DNA of 64,000 nt from Bradyrhizobium sp. CCBAU 51627 (GCF_028128765.1 NZ_LBJG01000024.1:1302001-1366000); one strand, 5' to 3'. Shown: positions 49,920 through 59,089, counted from the stretch's first letter. The notes: generated by a model not told the origin, from the letters alone. Translations and numbers: made by a program.

Positions 49920-51251
49920 ATGGCTTCGACGAAGCTGAAGGAAGGCGGCCGCACCTATAGGGCCGAGATGGACGCGCAGGAGCGCGCCTCACGCGACGAG
50001 ATCATGGCGCTGCAAAAGCAGCGGCTGGCCTGGTCACTGAAGCACGCCTACGACAATGTCGCGCATTATCGCCAGGCCTTCGACAAGGCCGGCATGCATC
50101 CGTCCGACTTCCGCGAGCCCTCCGATCTCGCGAAGTTTCCGTTTACGGTGAAGACGGATCTGCGCGACAACTATCCGTTCAACATGTTTGCCGTGCCGCG
50201 CGAAAAACTGGTGCGCGTGCATGCCTCCTCGGGCACGACGGGCAAGCCGATCGTGGTCGGTTATACGCAACGCGACATCGACACCTGGTCGGAGGTGATG
50301 GCACGCTCGATCCGCGCCGCCGGCGGCCGCACCGGCATGATCATCCACAATGCCTATGGCTACGGCCTGTTCACGGGCGGTCTTGGCGTGCACTACGGCG
50401 CCGAAAAGCTCGGCTGCACCGTGGTGCCGATCTCGGGCGGCATGACCGAGCGGCAGGTCCAGCTGATCAACGATTTTCGGCCCGATATCATCACGGTGAC
50501 GCCGAGCTACATGCTGGCGATCCTCGACGAGTTCAAGCGCCAGAAGCTCGACCCGCGCCAATGCTCGCTCAAGATCGGCATCTTCGGTGCCGAACCGTGG
50601 ACCAACGCCATGCGCGCCGAGATCGAGGACGCTTTCGACATGGACGCGACCGACATCTATGGTCTCTCCGAGGTGATCGGTCCCGGCGTTGCGCAGGAAT
50701 GCATCGAGACCAAGGATGGCCTGCATATCTGGGAGGACCATTTCTATCCGGAGGTGATCGACCCCGAGACCGGCGCAGTGCTGCCCGATGGCGAGAAGGG
50801 CGAACTCGTTTTCACCTCCCTCACCAAGGAAGCCTTCCCGGTGATCCGCTATCGCACCCGCGACCTGACGCGGCTGCTGGCAGGCACGGCGCGACCGGGC
50901 ATGCGGCGGATGGAAAAGGTGACGGGCCGCTCGGACGACATGATCATCCTGCGCGGAGTCAATTTGTTCCCGACGCAGATCGAGGAGATCCTGCTCGCGA
51001 CCGACTGGTGCGGCGGGCATTTCATCCTCGAGCTGACCCGCGCAGGCCGCATGGATGAATTGACCATCATCGCCGAAGCGCGGACCGAAAGCTGGGACGG
51101 GCGAGGGCTGATCGACCATGCCAACCGGATCTCGACCCATATCAAGAACACCATCGGCATCAGCTCCAGGGTTCAGGTGGTCGCGCCGGCTACGCTGGAG
51201 CGCTCGCTCGGCAAGGCCAAGCGCCTCTACGACAAGCGGCCCAAGGACTGA
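49920..51251 (+). CDS. paaK: Phenylacetate--CoA ligase PaaK
   Basis: A 443 aa adenylate-forming enzyme that turns phenylacetate, ATP and CoA into phenylacetyl-CoA, the first step of the pathway. The P-loop is VHASSGTTGKPIVVG. The adenylate site shows IYGLSEVIGPGVAQEC, and the C-terminal hinge is KVTGRSDDMIILRGVNLFP. The N-terminal YDNVAHYRQAFDKAGMHP and C-terminal LERSLGKAKRLYDKRP blocks are canonical. Its product is also the inducer that relieves PaaX. Ends the operon; a terminator follows 40 bases downstream. Confidence 0.95.
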   Translation: MASTKLKEGGRTYRAEMDAQERASRDEIMALQKQRLAWSLKHAYDNVAHYRQAFDKAGMHPSDFREPSDLAKFPFTVKTDLRDNYPFNMFAVPREKLVRVHASSGTTGKPIVVGYTQRDIDTWSEVMARSIRAAGGRTGMIIHNAYGYGLFTGGLGVHYGAEKLGCTVVPISGGMTERQVQLINDFRPDIITVTPSYMLAILDEFKRQKLDPRQCSLKIGIFGAEPWTNAMRAEIEDAFDMDATDIYGLSEVIGPGVAQECIETKDGLHIWEDHFYPEVIDPETGAVLPDGEKGELVFTSLTKEAFPVIRYRTRDLTRLLAGTARPGMRRMEKVTGRSDDMIILRGVNLFPTQIEEILLATDWCGGHFILELTRAGRMDELTIIAEARTESWDGRGLIDHANRISTHIKNTIGISSRVQVVAPATLERSLGKAKRLYDKRPKD

Positions 51252-51290
51252 CTTGACGGATTGACTTGACCGCCCCCAGAGGCGACAAGG

Positions 51291-51313
51291 CCCGCGAGCA
51301 ATCGCGGGTCTTT
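51291..51313 (+). terminator. Rho-independent terminator after paaK
   Basis: CCCGCGA-GCAA-TCGCGGG, a 7-bp perfect stem, followed by TCTTTCC. It closes the paa operon just before the start of the next gene at 51317. Confidence 0.75.
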
Positions 51314-51316
51314 CCT

Positions 51317-52321
51317 ATGTCGCCAGCCGATACCAGAGCAGTCGAGGCGCGTTGCGTCCGCCTCAATGCCAAAGCCGAAAACGCCGCTGCGGTTGCACCT
51401 AGCGTCGAGCGTCATACGCTGACGCAGGGTCCGAACGATTTGCTGATCGAGGTGAAGGCCGCAGCCGTCAACCCCTCCGACGTCAAGGCCGCGACCGGGC
51501 TGATGCCTTACGCAGTGTTCCCCCGCACGCCTGGCCGCGACTATGCCGGCGTGGTGGTCGACGGGCCCGCCGGCACGATCGGCCAGGAAGTGTTCGGTTC
51601 GTCCGGCGATCTCGGCATCCGTCGCGACGGCACCCATGCCAGCCATCTCATTGTCGAGGCCGAGGCGGTGGTGGAGAAGCCGAAGGGGTTGTCTTGGGAA
51701 GAGGCCGCCGGGATCGGCGTGCCGTTCGTGACGGCCATGGAAGGCTTTCGTCGCGCCGGGATTCCAAAGCCCGGCGAAACCGTTCTGGTGTTCGGCGTCA
51801 ACGGCAAGGTCGGCCAGGCTGCGGTGCAGATCGCAACCTGGCAGGGTGCGCGCGTCATCGGCGTGGTGCGCAAGGCGGAAGCCTATGAAGGGCATGCCAA
51901 CGCGCCGATCGAGGTGATCGACGCCTCTGCCACCGATGTCGCCACGCGCGTGCGTGAACTGACCGGCGGCAAGGGCGCCGACATCGTCTTCAATACGGTC
52001 GGTGATCCCTATTTCCAGGCCGCGCACAAGTCGCTTGCGTTGCGCGGCCGCCAGATCCTGATCGCCGCGATTGACCGTATCGTGCAGTTCAACATCCTCG
52101 AATTCTATCGGGGGCAGCACACCTATGTCGGCATCGACACGCTCGGTCTGTCGTCGGCCGCGACCGGCGCGGTGCTGTGCGATCTCGGGCCAGGCTTTGC
52201 GAGCGGGCACCTGAGGCCATTCCCAATCAAGACGAACGCGGTCTATCCGCTCGAGCGAGCGAAGGAGGCCTACGTTGCGGTCGCGGGCTCCTCGCGGGAC
52301 CGCGTGATCCTGAAGCCATAA
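51317..52321 (+). CDS. MDR-family oxidoreductase (quinone oxidoreductase/zinc-free alcohol dehydrogenase-like)
   Basis: A 334 aa medium-chain dehydrogenase/reductase. GroES-like N-terminus with IEVKAAAVNPSDVKAATGLM and PRTPGRDYAGVVVDG; the NADPH fold shows VLVFGVNGKVGQAAVQIA and later GGKGADIVFNTVGDPYFQAA. The usual structural-zinc cysteines are absent, as in quinone oxidoreductases. The open frame continues upstream through a terminator hairpin, so ATG 51317 is preferred. The gene follows the paa operon, but the intervening terminator argues against co-transcription. Substrate unknown. Confidence 0.8.
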   Translation: MSPADTRAVEARCVRLNAKAENAAAVAPSVERHTLTQGPNDLLIEVKAAAVNPSDVKAATGLMPYAVFPRTPGRDYAGVVVDGPAGTIGQEVFGSSGDLGIRRDGTHASHLIVEAEAVVEKPKGLSWEEAAGIGVPFVTAMEGFRRAGIPKPGETVLVFGVNGKVGQAAVQIATWQGARVIGVVRKAEAYEGHANAPIEVIDASATDVATRVRELTGGKGADIVFNTVGDPYFQAAHKSLALRGRQILIAAIDRIVQFNILEFYRGQHTYVGIDTLGLSSAATGAVLCDLGPGFASGHLRPFPIKTNAVYPLERAKEAYVAVAGSSRDRVILKP

Positions 52322-52323
52322 TC

Positions 52324-53379
52324 ATGGACTCGACCCAACCCGTCATCCTCGCCGGCCTCGTCATTGGCCTAGTCTATGGTTCCGTCGGCTTGCTCAGCGG
52401 CTTCTGCCTGATGAGCAGCATGCGCGGATGGCTGGCGGAGGGAGATGGACGGCTGGTGCGAACCTACGCGCTGGCGATTGCTGTTGCGATCGCGGCCAGC
52501 CAGTTCCTGGCCGGCAACGGCGTGGTCGATCTCGGCAAGTCGGTCTACTTGCAGCCGACCTTCTCGGTGCCGGTGCTGTTCCTCGGCGGACTCCTGTTCG
52601 GTTACGGGATGGTGCTGTCGAACGGTTGCGGCTCGCGCGCGCTGGTGCTGCTTGGCCGGGGCAATCTCCGCTCGTTCGTCGTCGTGATCGTCCTTGCGAT
52701 TGCCGCGCAGATGACACTCAAGGGCCTGATCGCGCCGGCACGCATTGCGCTGGTGCAGGCCTCGCAAACCACCGTCGGTACGAACACGCTACCGTCCTTG
52801 CTGGCGACGCTCGGTCTCACGGAAGCGCTTTCGCGCGTGCTGGCCGCGGCCGTGATCGTCCTCGCATTGATCCTGTTCGCTTTCGCGCAACCGGGGTTCC
52901 GCCGCTCGCCGGGCCAGATCGCGGCGGGCGTCGTTGTCGGTCTGCTCGTCGCCGGCGGTTGGTACGTCACCGGTTATCTTGGTGCTGACGACTTCAATCC
53001 GGTGCCGGTGACCTCGCTCACCTTCATCGCGCCGATCGCCGATAGCCTGCAATACGCCATGCTCTCGACTGGCCTGACGTTGAATTTCGGCATCGCGACC
53101 GTCGGTGGCGTCTTTGCCGGCAGTCTGGCGACCGCGGTTGCCACGGGCCGCTTCCAACTCGAAGGCTATTCCTCGCCGCGCCACATGCTGCGCTCGGCTG
53201 GCGGCGCCGCCCTGATGGGGATCGGCGGCGTGATGGCGTTCGGCTGCTCGATCGGGCAGGGGCTCACCGGGATGTCGACGCTTGCGGTGGGTTCGTTCAT
53301 TGCGGTCGCCGGCATTCTGCTTGGCACGACGGCAGGCCTGCGCGGCGCATTGCGGGTTCAGCCGCTCGCGATCGCCTGA
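52324..53379 (+). CDS. YeeE/YedE-family sulfur-compound transporter
   Basis: A 351 aa inner-membrane protein with about ten predicted helices, made of two sulf_transp repeats. The hallmark Cys motifs are MVLSNGCGSRALVLLGRGNL in the first half and GVMAFGCSIGQGLTGMSTLA in the second. Thermophilic and E. coli relatives import thiosulfate or related sulfur anions through such cysteines. The ATG is two bases after the previous stop, so it may be co-transcribed with the MDR gene. Its 3' end overlaps the DMT transporter gene, on the other strand, by 22 bases. Confidence 0.88.
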   Translation: MDSTQPVILAGLVIGLVYGSVGLLSGFCLMSSMRGWLAEGDGRLVRTYALAIAVAIAASQFLAGNGVVDLGKSVYLQPTFSVPVLFLGGLLFGYGMVLSNGCGSRALVLLGRGNLRSFVVVIVLAIAAQMTLKGLIAPARIALVQASQTTVGTNTLPSLLATLGLTEALSRVLAAAVIVLALILFAFAQPGFRRSPGQIAAGVVVGLLVAGGWYVTGYLGADDFNPVPVTSLTFIAPIADSLQYAMLSTGLTLNFGIATVGGVFAGSLATAVATGRFQLEGYSSPRHMLRSAGGAALMGIGGVMAFGCSIGQGLTGMSTLAVGSFIAVAGILLGTTAGLRGALRVQPLAIA

Positions 53380-54275
53380 CGGCGCAACAGCCGGTCACCC
53401 AATGTCGCAAGGCCAATGCCGGTGACGATCAGCGCGGCCGCGATCGCAAGGCTGATGTCGATTGGTTCACCCAGCAGGATCGCCGCACTGGCAATGCCGA
53501 CGAGCGGCGTTCCGGTGGTGCCGAGCGAGGTCGTGAGCGCCGAGATGCTCTTGTTGACCATCGACATCGCCCAATAGGCCAGCGCAGTCCCGATCAAGCC
53601 CGAGTACAGGAACAGCAGCACGAGCCGCCACGACCATTCCGCGCGCGGGAGCCCATCCGCGACCAGCGCCGATCCCGTCAGCACGATGGTCGCGACCAGC
53701 ACCTGCCAGATCAGGAGCTGGAGCGGAGATGCGATCCACCGGTGGGCGCGGATATAGATGATGTTCGCGGCCCAGGAGATCGCGGCCAGGATGACCATTC
53801 CGGCGCCGAGCAGGACGTTCGCATTGGTCCAGTCGATGGACGCCGGGTTCAGGATCACGGCAAGGCCGACCAGCCCGAGCAGGGCGCCGGCGAGCTTCGG
53901 CGCCGTCAGCGTATCCTTTCCGAGCAGAGGCGCTGATATCGCGACCCAGAGCGGTGTGGTGTAGCCGAGCACGATGGCCTTGCCCGCAGGCAGGAAACGC
54001 ACACCGGCCGCAACCAGCACCGAGAACACCGTCATGTGCAGCAGCGCCACGCTCAAGACCACAGGAATGTCGCGCCGCTCCGGGATCACCAGATTGTTGC
54101 TCAGTCCGAGAATCACGAGCAATCCGGCCAGCGCGATCCAGCTCCGGATCGCCGAGGTCCACAGCGGCGGGAGGAACTGGACGAGCTGCTTGGTCACCGA
54201 CCAGTTCACGCCCCAGGCCAATACGACGATGAGAAACAGGCCGACGGCGGTGCGGGGAGACAGGGAAGAGTTCAT
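53358..54275 (-). CDS. DMT-superfamily transporter (EamA/RhaT type)
   Basis: A 305 aa permease with ten predicted helices arranged as two EamA repeats (GLFLIVVLAWGVNWSVTKQL in the first, VLLGAGMVILAAISWAANII in the second); the second repeat ends LGTTGTPLVGIASAAILLGE. AAGGA precedes ATG 54275; the long open frame upstream overlaps the divergent regulator and is rejected. Members export amino acids or small metabolites. It is divergent from a MocR-type regulator at 54358, a pairing usual for transporters induced by a PLP-linked or amino-acid signal. Confidence 0.88.
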   Translation of the reverse strand: MNSSLSPRTAVGLFLIVVLAWGVNWSVTKQLVQFLPPLWTSAIRSWIALAGLLVILGLSNNLVIPERRDIPVVLSVALLHMTVFSVLVAAGVRFLPAGKAIVLGYTTPLWVAISAPLLGKDTLTAPKLAGALLGLVGLAVILNPASIDWTNANVLLGAGMVILAAISWAANIIYIRAHRWIASPLQLLIWQVLVATIVLTGSALVADGLPRAEWSWRLVLLFLYSGLIGTALAYWAMSMVNKSISALTTSLGTTGTPLVGIASAAILLGEPIDISLAIAAALIVTGIGLATLGDRLLRRQAIASG

Positions 54276-54320
54276 CGCAAGGTCCTTGAAGCAATCCGGT
54301 CCGGTGGATAGCATCCGACT

Positions 54321-54363
54321 TGGCACCTGAAAAAGTGCCAGATGTGAAAGGAAAAAGGTGCCA
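54321..54363. promoter_or_regulatory. Triplet of GTGCCA half-sites, candidate MocR operator
   Basis: TGGCAC (54321), GTGCCA (54335) and GTGCCA (54358) lie between the divergent genes. The first two form an inverted repeat with 8 bases between; the third repeats the second 23 bases on, about two helical turns, and includes the GTG start codon of the regulator. MocR/PdxR proteins are known to bind such direct-plus-inverted repeats in divergent promoters. Confidence 0.6.
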
Positions 54364-55806
54364 GTTTCGGAAGAGATGATCTCCGCGCTGATCAATTTGA
54401 AACGGGCCGGCGACGAGGGGCTGGTCGCGCAACTGACGAGCCAGCTCCGGAGCCTGATCGCAGCCGGCCGCCTCGCAAGAGGCCGCGCGCTGCCGTCGAG
54501 CCGACGGCTTGCGCGCGATCTCGGCGTCTCGCGCAACACCGTCACCTACGCGTTCGAGCAGCTCATTGCCGAGGGATATATCGAGGCGTCGCACGGACGT
54601 CGTCCGGTCGTGACGGTCGACGGCGGTGAGCGTGTCGAAGGGGGTGGCGCCGCCGCTTCGAATGTCCGTTCTGCCAAGCCGCGGCTCTCGCCTTGGGCTG
54701 CGAGGCTCAAGCAGAAGGACTGGCCGATGTCTTATCAGGCGTCGCTGAAGCCGCTGCGTCCGGGGCATGGAGATTTCAGGGAGTTTCCGGACGAGATCTG
54801 GGCGCGCTGCCTGCGCCGCAGTGCCGTGCGCGCCGCCAGGCGTGAGCTTGGTCCGATCAACCGCATTCGCTTGTGCGAAACCCTGGCGCATTATCTGGCG
54901 ACCAGCAGGGGCGTTCGCGCCACGGCGGACCAGATCATGATCCTGCCGAGTGCGCAGGCCGCGCTGACCCTGATCGCAGCTGTTCTCATCACGCCGGGTG
55001 ATGAGGTCTGGGTCGAGGATCCCGGTTATCCCGGCGCCGCAGCGGCCTTCCGTGCATCCGGTGCGCAGGTGACAGGCATGCGGCTCGACGAGCAGGGTAT
55101 GGTGAGGATGCCGGGATTGGCTGCGCCCAAGCTCATCTTCATGACGCCATCGCACCAGCATCCGACGGGGCGGCTGATGTCTCTGGCGCGCCGGAGTGAA
55201 TTCTTGAGGTCAAGCAGCCCCGGCAAGACCTGGATCGTGGAGGACGATTACGACGGTGAATTCCATTACGACAGCCGGCCGGTGCCGGCCCTGCAGGGGC
55301 TGGATGCCCATGGCCGCGTGTTCTATGTCGGCACGTTCTCGAAGGCGATGACGTCGGATATCCGGCTCGGCTATCTGGTCGCGCCGCCGGCGCTGGTCAG
55401 CAGGCTTGAGATCGCGCAGCGGCATATCGGTCTGATCGCGTCGAGCCACATCCAGGAAGCGCTCGCCGAGTTCATCGCCGACGGGCATTTCCTCGCGCAT
55501 CTGCGCCGGGTCCGCCGGCTCTATCACGCGAGGCGTGATCATCTCGTCGAGGGACTGCAACGCCATCTCAGTGATGTACTCGCGGTCGAGGTGCCCTCGG
55601 GCGGCATCCAGCTCGTCGCCCGCCTCAAGCGCGGTCGCGCAGATCAGACCGCCGTGAAGCGGTTGGTTAACGCAGGGGTTGAAACGCGAGCCCTGTCCAG
55701 CCTGGCGCTCGGCAAGCCGCGCGACCACGGCCTGTTGCTCGGCTTTGCAGCCTGGCGCGAGAACGAGATCAGCGCGGCGCTACGGACGATGGCGTCGTGC
55801 TTCTAG
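54358..55806 (+). CDS. MocR/PdxR-type regulator (GntR HTH fused to aminotransferase-like domain)
   Basis: A 482 aa regulator. The wHTH spans about residues 10-75 (LPSSRRLARDLGVSRNTVTY, AFEQLIAEGYIEASHGRR). A class I aminotransferase-like domain follows with WVEDPGYPGAAAAFRASGAQ, the SHQHPTG block, the acidic cofactor site IVEDDYDGEFHYD and the PLP lysine in VGTFSKAMTSDIRLGY. It should bind PLP, and an amino compound as effector. GTG 54358 has AAAGGAAA upstream; ATG 54376 is an alternative. It is divergent from the DMT transporter, its likely target. Confidence 0.92.
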   Translation: MPVSEEMISALINLKRAGDEGLVAQLTSQLRSLIAAGRLARGRALPSSRRLARDLGVSRNTVTYAFEQLIAEGYIEASHGRRPVVTVDGGERVEGGGAAASNVRSAKPRLSPWAARLKQKDWPMSYQASLKPLRPGHGDFREFPDEIWARCLRRSAVRAARRELGPINRIRLCETLAHYLATSRGVRATADQIMILPSAQAALTLIAAVLITPGDEVWVEDPGYPGAAAAFRASGAQVTGMRLDEQGMVRMPGLAAPKLIFMTPSHQHPTGRLMSLARRSEFLRSSSPGKTWIVEDDYDGEFHYDSRPVPALQGLDAHGRVFYVGTFSKAMTSDIRLGYLVAPPALVSRLEIAQRHIGLIASSHIQEALAEFIADGHFLAHLRRVRRLYHARRDHLVEGLQRHLSDVLAVEVPSGGIQLVARLKRGRADQTAVKRLVNAGVETRALSSLALGKPRDHGLLLGFAAWRENEISAALRTMASCF

Positions 55807-55810
55807 CGCG

Positions 55811-57034
55811 CTAGTCCGCGGCCTTGGTCACGATACGGATCTCCGAAGTCAGCGTCCGGTGCACGGGGCACTTGTCCGCGATCTCCATCAGCTTCCTGCG
55901 CTGCTCGGCATCCAGGCTACCTTCCATCGCGATATCGCGCTCGATCTGGTCGAGCATACCATCGCGCGTCTCGCACTCCGCGCAGTCCTTGGCGTAGATC
56001 TTCGAATGCTTCAGCGTAACCGTGACGCGATCGAGCGGCAGCGACTTGCGGTCGGCATAGAGGCGCATGGTCATGGAAGTGCAGGCGCCGAGACCTGCCA
56101 GCAGGAAGTCATAGGGACCAGGACCGGCATCATCGCCGCCGGCCGCCTTCGGCTCGTCCGCCACGAGATGATGCGGCCCGACGGTGATGGTCTGATTGAA
56201 CTTGCTCTTGCGGGTCTCCTGCACCACCACTTTGCGCGCTTCCTCTGGAAGGTCCACCGCCCTCGCAGGACTTGCCGTATCGATGTAACGGCTTGCCCAG
56301 GCGGCGATCAGATCGGCCGCGTAGAGTGCGTCGGTTGGTTTGGTCAACAGATGATCGGCGTGGTCGAGCGAGACGAAGCTCTTGGGGTGTCTGGCCGCAA
56401 CGAAGATCTTCGTTGCATTGTCGATGCCGACGGTGTCGTCGACCGGCGAGTGCATGATCAGCAGCGCCTTATGCAGGCCTGCGATGTCCTTCATCAGCTC
56501 GTGCTCGGCGACGTCCTCGAGGAATTCGCGCCTGATCCGGAATGGCCGCCCCGCGAGCGAGACCTCGACCTCTCCCTGGGCGCGGATGTCATCGAGATGT
56601 TCCTTGAAGAGGCCGGTGACGTGCGCGGGATCGGAAGGCGCCGCAATGGTCGCAACAGCCTTGGCCTCCGGAACTTGTCCGGCCGCCGCCAGAATCGCGG
56701 CGCCGCCGAGGCTATGGCCGATCAGGACCGACGGTGCCTTGCGCGTTGCGCGCAGATGGTCGGCAGCGCGCACGAGATCGGCGACATTGGAGGAGAACGT
56801 CGAATTGGCGAAATCGCCTTCACTCGAGCCCAGTCCGGTGAAGTCGAAGCGCAGCACAGCAATGCCCCTGGCAGCAAGCGCAACCGCGATCCGTTTCGCG
56901 GCCAGGGTATCCTTGCCGCAGGTGAAACAGTGCGCGAACAGCGCGTAAGCTGCGGGCTCACCGTCCGGCAGCTCCAACGCAGCCGCGAGCTGATGGCCGC
57001 CCTCGCCGGTGAATTGAAAGCGTTCGGTCGGCAT
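55811..57034 (-). CDS. Bifunctional alpha/beta hydrolase - OsmC fusion protein
   Basis: A 407 aa two-domain protein. Residues 1-255 are an alpha/beta hydrolase (FAHCFTCGKDTLAAKRIAVA, VLRFDFTGLGSSEGDFANS, nucleophile elbow IGHSLGGAA, IMHSPVDDTVG, SLDHADHLL). Residues 270-407 are an OsmC-type thiol peroxidase domain: a GDDAGPGPYDFLLAGLGACT core with Cys at the end, and a second Cys in IADKCPVHRTLT. OsmC proteins reduce organic hydroperoxides through these two cysteines. The fused architecture is known in alphaproteobacteria. Last gene of the ferredoxin-P450 operon, 25 bases after the previous stop. Confidence 0.92.
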   Translation of the reverse strand: MPTERFQFTGEGGHQLAAALELPDGEPAAYALFAHCFTCGKDTLAAKRIAVALAARGIAVLRFDFTGLGSSEGDFANSTFSSNVADLVRAADHLRATRKAPSVLIGHSLGGAAILAAAGQVPEAKAVATIAAPSDPAHVTGLFKEHLDDIRAQGEVEVSLAGRPFRIRREFLEDVAEHELMKDIAGLHKALLIMHSPVDDTVGIDNATKIFVAARHPKSFVSLDHADHLLTKPTDALYAADLIAAWASRYIDTASPARAVDLPEEARKVVVQETRKSKFNQTITVGPHHLVADEPKAAGGDDAGPGPYDFLLAGLGACTSMTMRLYADRKSLPLDRVTVTLKHSKIYAKDCAECETRDGMLDQIERDIAMEGSLDAEQRRKLMEIADKCPVHRTLTSEIRIVTKAAD

Positions 57035-57059
57035 GGGCGTCCCCCTTTGTTAGCTGGAT

Positions 57060-57719
57060 CTAATCGCCTGAATAGCGTTGCTCGGCCCAGGGATCACCGC
57101 GGTTATGATAGCCGCGGACTTCCCAGAAGCCAGGCGCATCTTCGGTCAGGAACTCGATGGCCTGCAGCCATTTGGCGCTCTTCCAGAAATACAGATGTGG
57201 CACGACGAGCCGCACCGGGCCGCCATGCTCATCCGACAAGGGCTGGCCCGACCAGCTATGGGCGAGCAGCGCGTCTTCGGCGGCAAAGTCTTCCAGCGCA
57301 AGGTTGGTGGTGTAGCCATCGTAGGAATGCAGCACGACGAAGCGCGCAGCTTCCCGGGGCTGGCAGACCGCGAGCAGCTCGCGCGTCGCAAGCCCTTCCC
57401 ATTCATTGTCGTAACGCGACCAGGTCGTGACGCAATGGATATCGGAGGTGAACTGGTCCTGCTTCTGTGCGGCGAATTCGGCAAAGGTCCAGAACACCGG
57501 CTTCTCGATCGCGCCGTAGACGTCGAGCCGCCAGCGCTCGCGCGAGACGGGCGGCATGACGCCGAGATCGAGCACCGGCCAGTCCTTGGTGAGATGCTGG
57601 CCCGGTGGCAGGCGCTGATCCTCCGGGCGCGTGAGCTTGCCGGTGAGGAACCGGCCTTCGCGTGCCCACTTCTCCTTGGTGCGCGTCAGCTTGCTGTCGG
57701 ATGGCGTTTCGTCGGCCAT
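57060..57719 (-). CDS. Sulfite oxidase-like molybdopterin oxidoreductase (YedY/MsrP-like, soluble)
   Basis: A 219 aa oxidoreductase with a molybdopterin-binding fold. RLPPGQHLTKDWPVLDLGVM, the Mo-ligand cysteine in FTSDIHCVTTWSRYDNEWEG and SGQPLSDEHGGPVRLVVPHL are typical of small sulfite oxidase-like enzymes. It has no Tat signal and no C-terminal dimer domain, so it is a reduced cytoplasmic form. The natural substrate is unknown. It lies 18 bases after the MHS transporter gene in the same operon. Confidence 0.88.
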   Translation of the reverse strand: MADETPSDSKLTRTKEKWAREGRFLTGKLTRPEDQRLPPGQHLTKDWPVLDLGVMPPVSRERWRLDVYGAIEKPVFWTFAEFAAQKQDQFTSDIHCVTTWSRYDNEWEGLATRELLAVCQPREAARFVVLHSYDGYTTNLALEDFAAEDALLAHSWSGQPLSDEHGGPVRLVVPHLYFWKSAKWLQAIEFLTEDAPGFWEVRGYHNRGDPWAEQRYSGD

Positions 57720-57737
57720 GGTCTACTCGTAAATGGG

Positions 57738-59060
57738 CTACTCGTGGCGATGCATCGCCGAGGCATGCTTGGTGTCGCGCATGCTGGAATAGATGATCAG
57801 CGACAGGCAGATGATTCCGGCAAGATAGTAATAGAACCATTCCTCGTGCCCGATGGTCTTGAAATAAAGCGCAATGGCCGGTGCCGTGCCGCCGAAGATC
57901 GAGACCGTGATCGCATAGGGCAGGCCGACGCCGAGGGCGCGGACATTGGTCGGAAACAGCTCGGCCTTCACCACCGCGTTGATCGAGGTGTAACCCGCGA
58001 CGAACAGCCAGGCGGCGCAGATCAGCAGAAAGGCCATGAAAGGCGACTTGGTCTCCTTCAGCGTCATCAGCAGCGGTACGGTCGCGAGCGTGCCTGCGAC
58101 GCCGAAGAAAATAAGCAGTGGCTTGCGCCCAATCTTGTCGGAGATCGCGCCATAGATCGGCTGGAGGATGGTCGCGAATATCAGCGTGCCAAAGATCACC
58201 AATGTGGACTGGTCCGCCGTCAGGCCTACAGAGAGCTTGACGAAGGTCTGCATATAAGTGGTGAAGGTGTAGAATGCCGCGGTGCCGCCGGCGGTGAGGC
58301 CGACCACCAGCAGCAGTTCGCGCGGATAACGCAGCAGATTGGTTATCGAGCCGGTCGGCTTCACCACCTTCTTGGCTTGCTCGAACGCCTCCGTTTCATG
58401 CAGGTCCCGTCGCATCACGGCGGCAAAGATCGCAAGGGCAGCGCCGATCGCGAACGGGATCCGCCAGCCCCAGGCCTTGAGTTCGTCGGGCGTCAGGAAG
58501 ACTTTTTGCAGCAGCAAAAGCACAATGATCGCGGTGAGCTGGCCGCCGATCAGCGTGACGTATTGAAAGCTGGAATAAAAGCCACGATGCCGGGGATCGG
58601 CGACTTCGCTGAGATAGGTGGCGCTTGCACCGTATTCGCCGCCAAGGCTCAAGCCTTCGATCACCCGGGCGAGCGCCAGGATCACTGGCGCGGCAAAGCC
58701 GATCGTGGCATAGGCCGGCGTCAGCGCGATGATCAGCGAGCCGAAGCACATGAACACGACCGACAGGGTCAGCGAGATGCGGCGGCCGAAATGGTCGGCG
58801 AGATAGCCGAAGAACCAGCCGCCCAGCGGGCGCATCAGGAAGGTCGCCGCGAACACCACGGCAGCGTTCAATTGCTGGACGACGGGGTCGTTGCCGGGGA
58901 AGAAGGCCGGCGCGAAATAGAGCGCGAACGCCGTATAGGCGTAGAAGTCGTACCACTCGACGAGATTGCCGATCGAGCCGATGAAGATCGCCTTGATCCG
59001 CCGCTTGGCGTCAGCGAGATCGATCTGGTCGGAGGCCGGTTGCGTTGCTTGCTCTGACAC
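57738..59060 (-). CDS. MFS transporter, metabolite:H+ symporter (MHS/KgtP-like) family
   Basis: A 440 aa inner-membrane symporter with 12 predicted helices. The start region IFIGSIGNLVEWYDFYAYTA is the MHS signature. The loop 2-3 motif reads FGYLADHFGRRISLTLS, and the segment LSLGGEYGASATYLSEVADP after TM5 is also MHS. These proteins import organic acids such as 2-oxoglutarate, shikimate or related compounds. It sits between a P450 and a molybdo-enzyme, so its cargo may be the substrate of that pathway. Spacing on both sides under 30 bases. Confidence 0.9.
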   Translation of the reverse strand: MSEQATQPASDQIDLADAKRRIKAIFIGSIGNLVEWYDFYAYTAFALYFAPAFFPGNDPVVQQLNAAVVFAATFLMRPLGGWFFGYLADHFGRRISLTLSVVFMCFGSLIIALTPAYATIGFAAPVILALARVIEGLSLGGEYGASATYLSEVADPRHRGFYSSFQYVTLIGGQLTAIIVLLLLQKVFLTPDELKAWGWRIPFAIGAALAIFAAVMRRDLHETEAFEQAKKVVKPTGSITNLLRYPRELLLVVGLTAGGTAAFYTFTTYMQTFVKLSVGLTADQSTLVIFGTLIFATILQPIYGAISDKIGRKPLLIFFGVAGTLATVPLLMTLKETKSPFMAFLLICAAWLFVAGYTSINAVVKAELFPTNVRALGVGLPYAITVSIFGGTAPAIALYFKTIGHEEWFYYYLAGIICLSLIIYSSMRDTKHASAMHRHE

Positions 59061-59089
59061 GTCCGGCCCCTTGTTGATGTTGGGAAGGC

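Noticed and set aside
55679..57430. Open frame of 583 codons on the plus strand
   Set aside because: Antisense to the hydrolase-OsmC fusion gene.
57078..59057. Open frame of 659 codons on the plus strand
   Set aside because: Antisense to the MHS transporter and molybdo-enzyme genes, both of which have clear family motifs; its composition is typical of a shadow frame.
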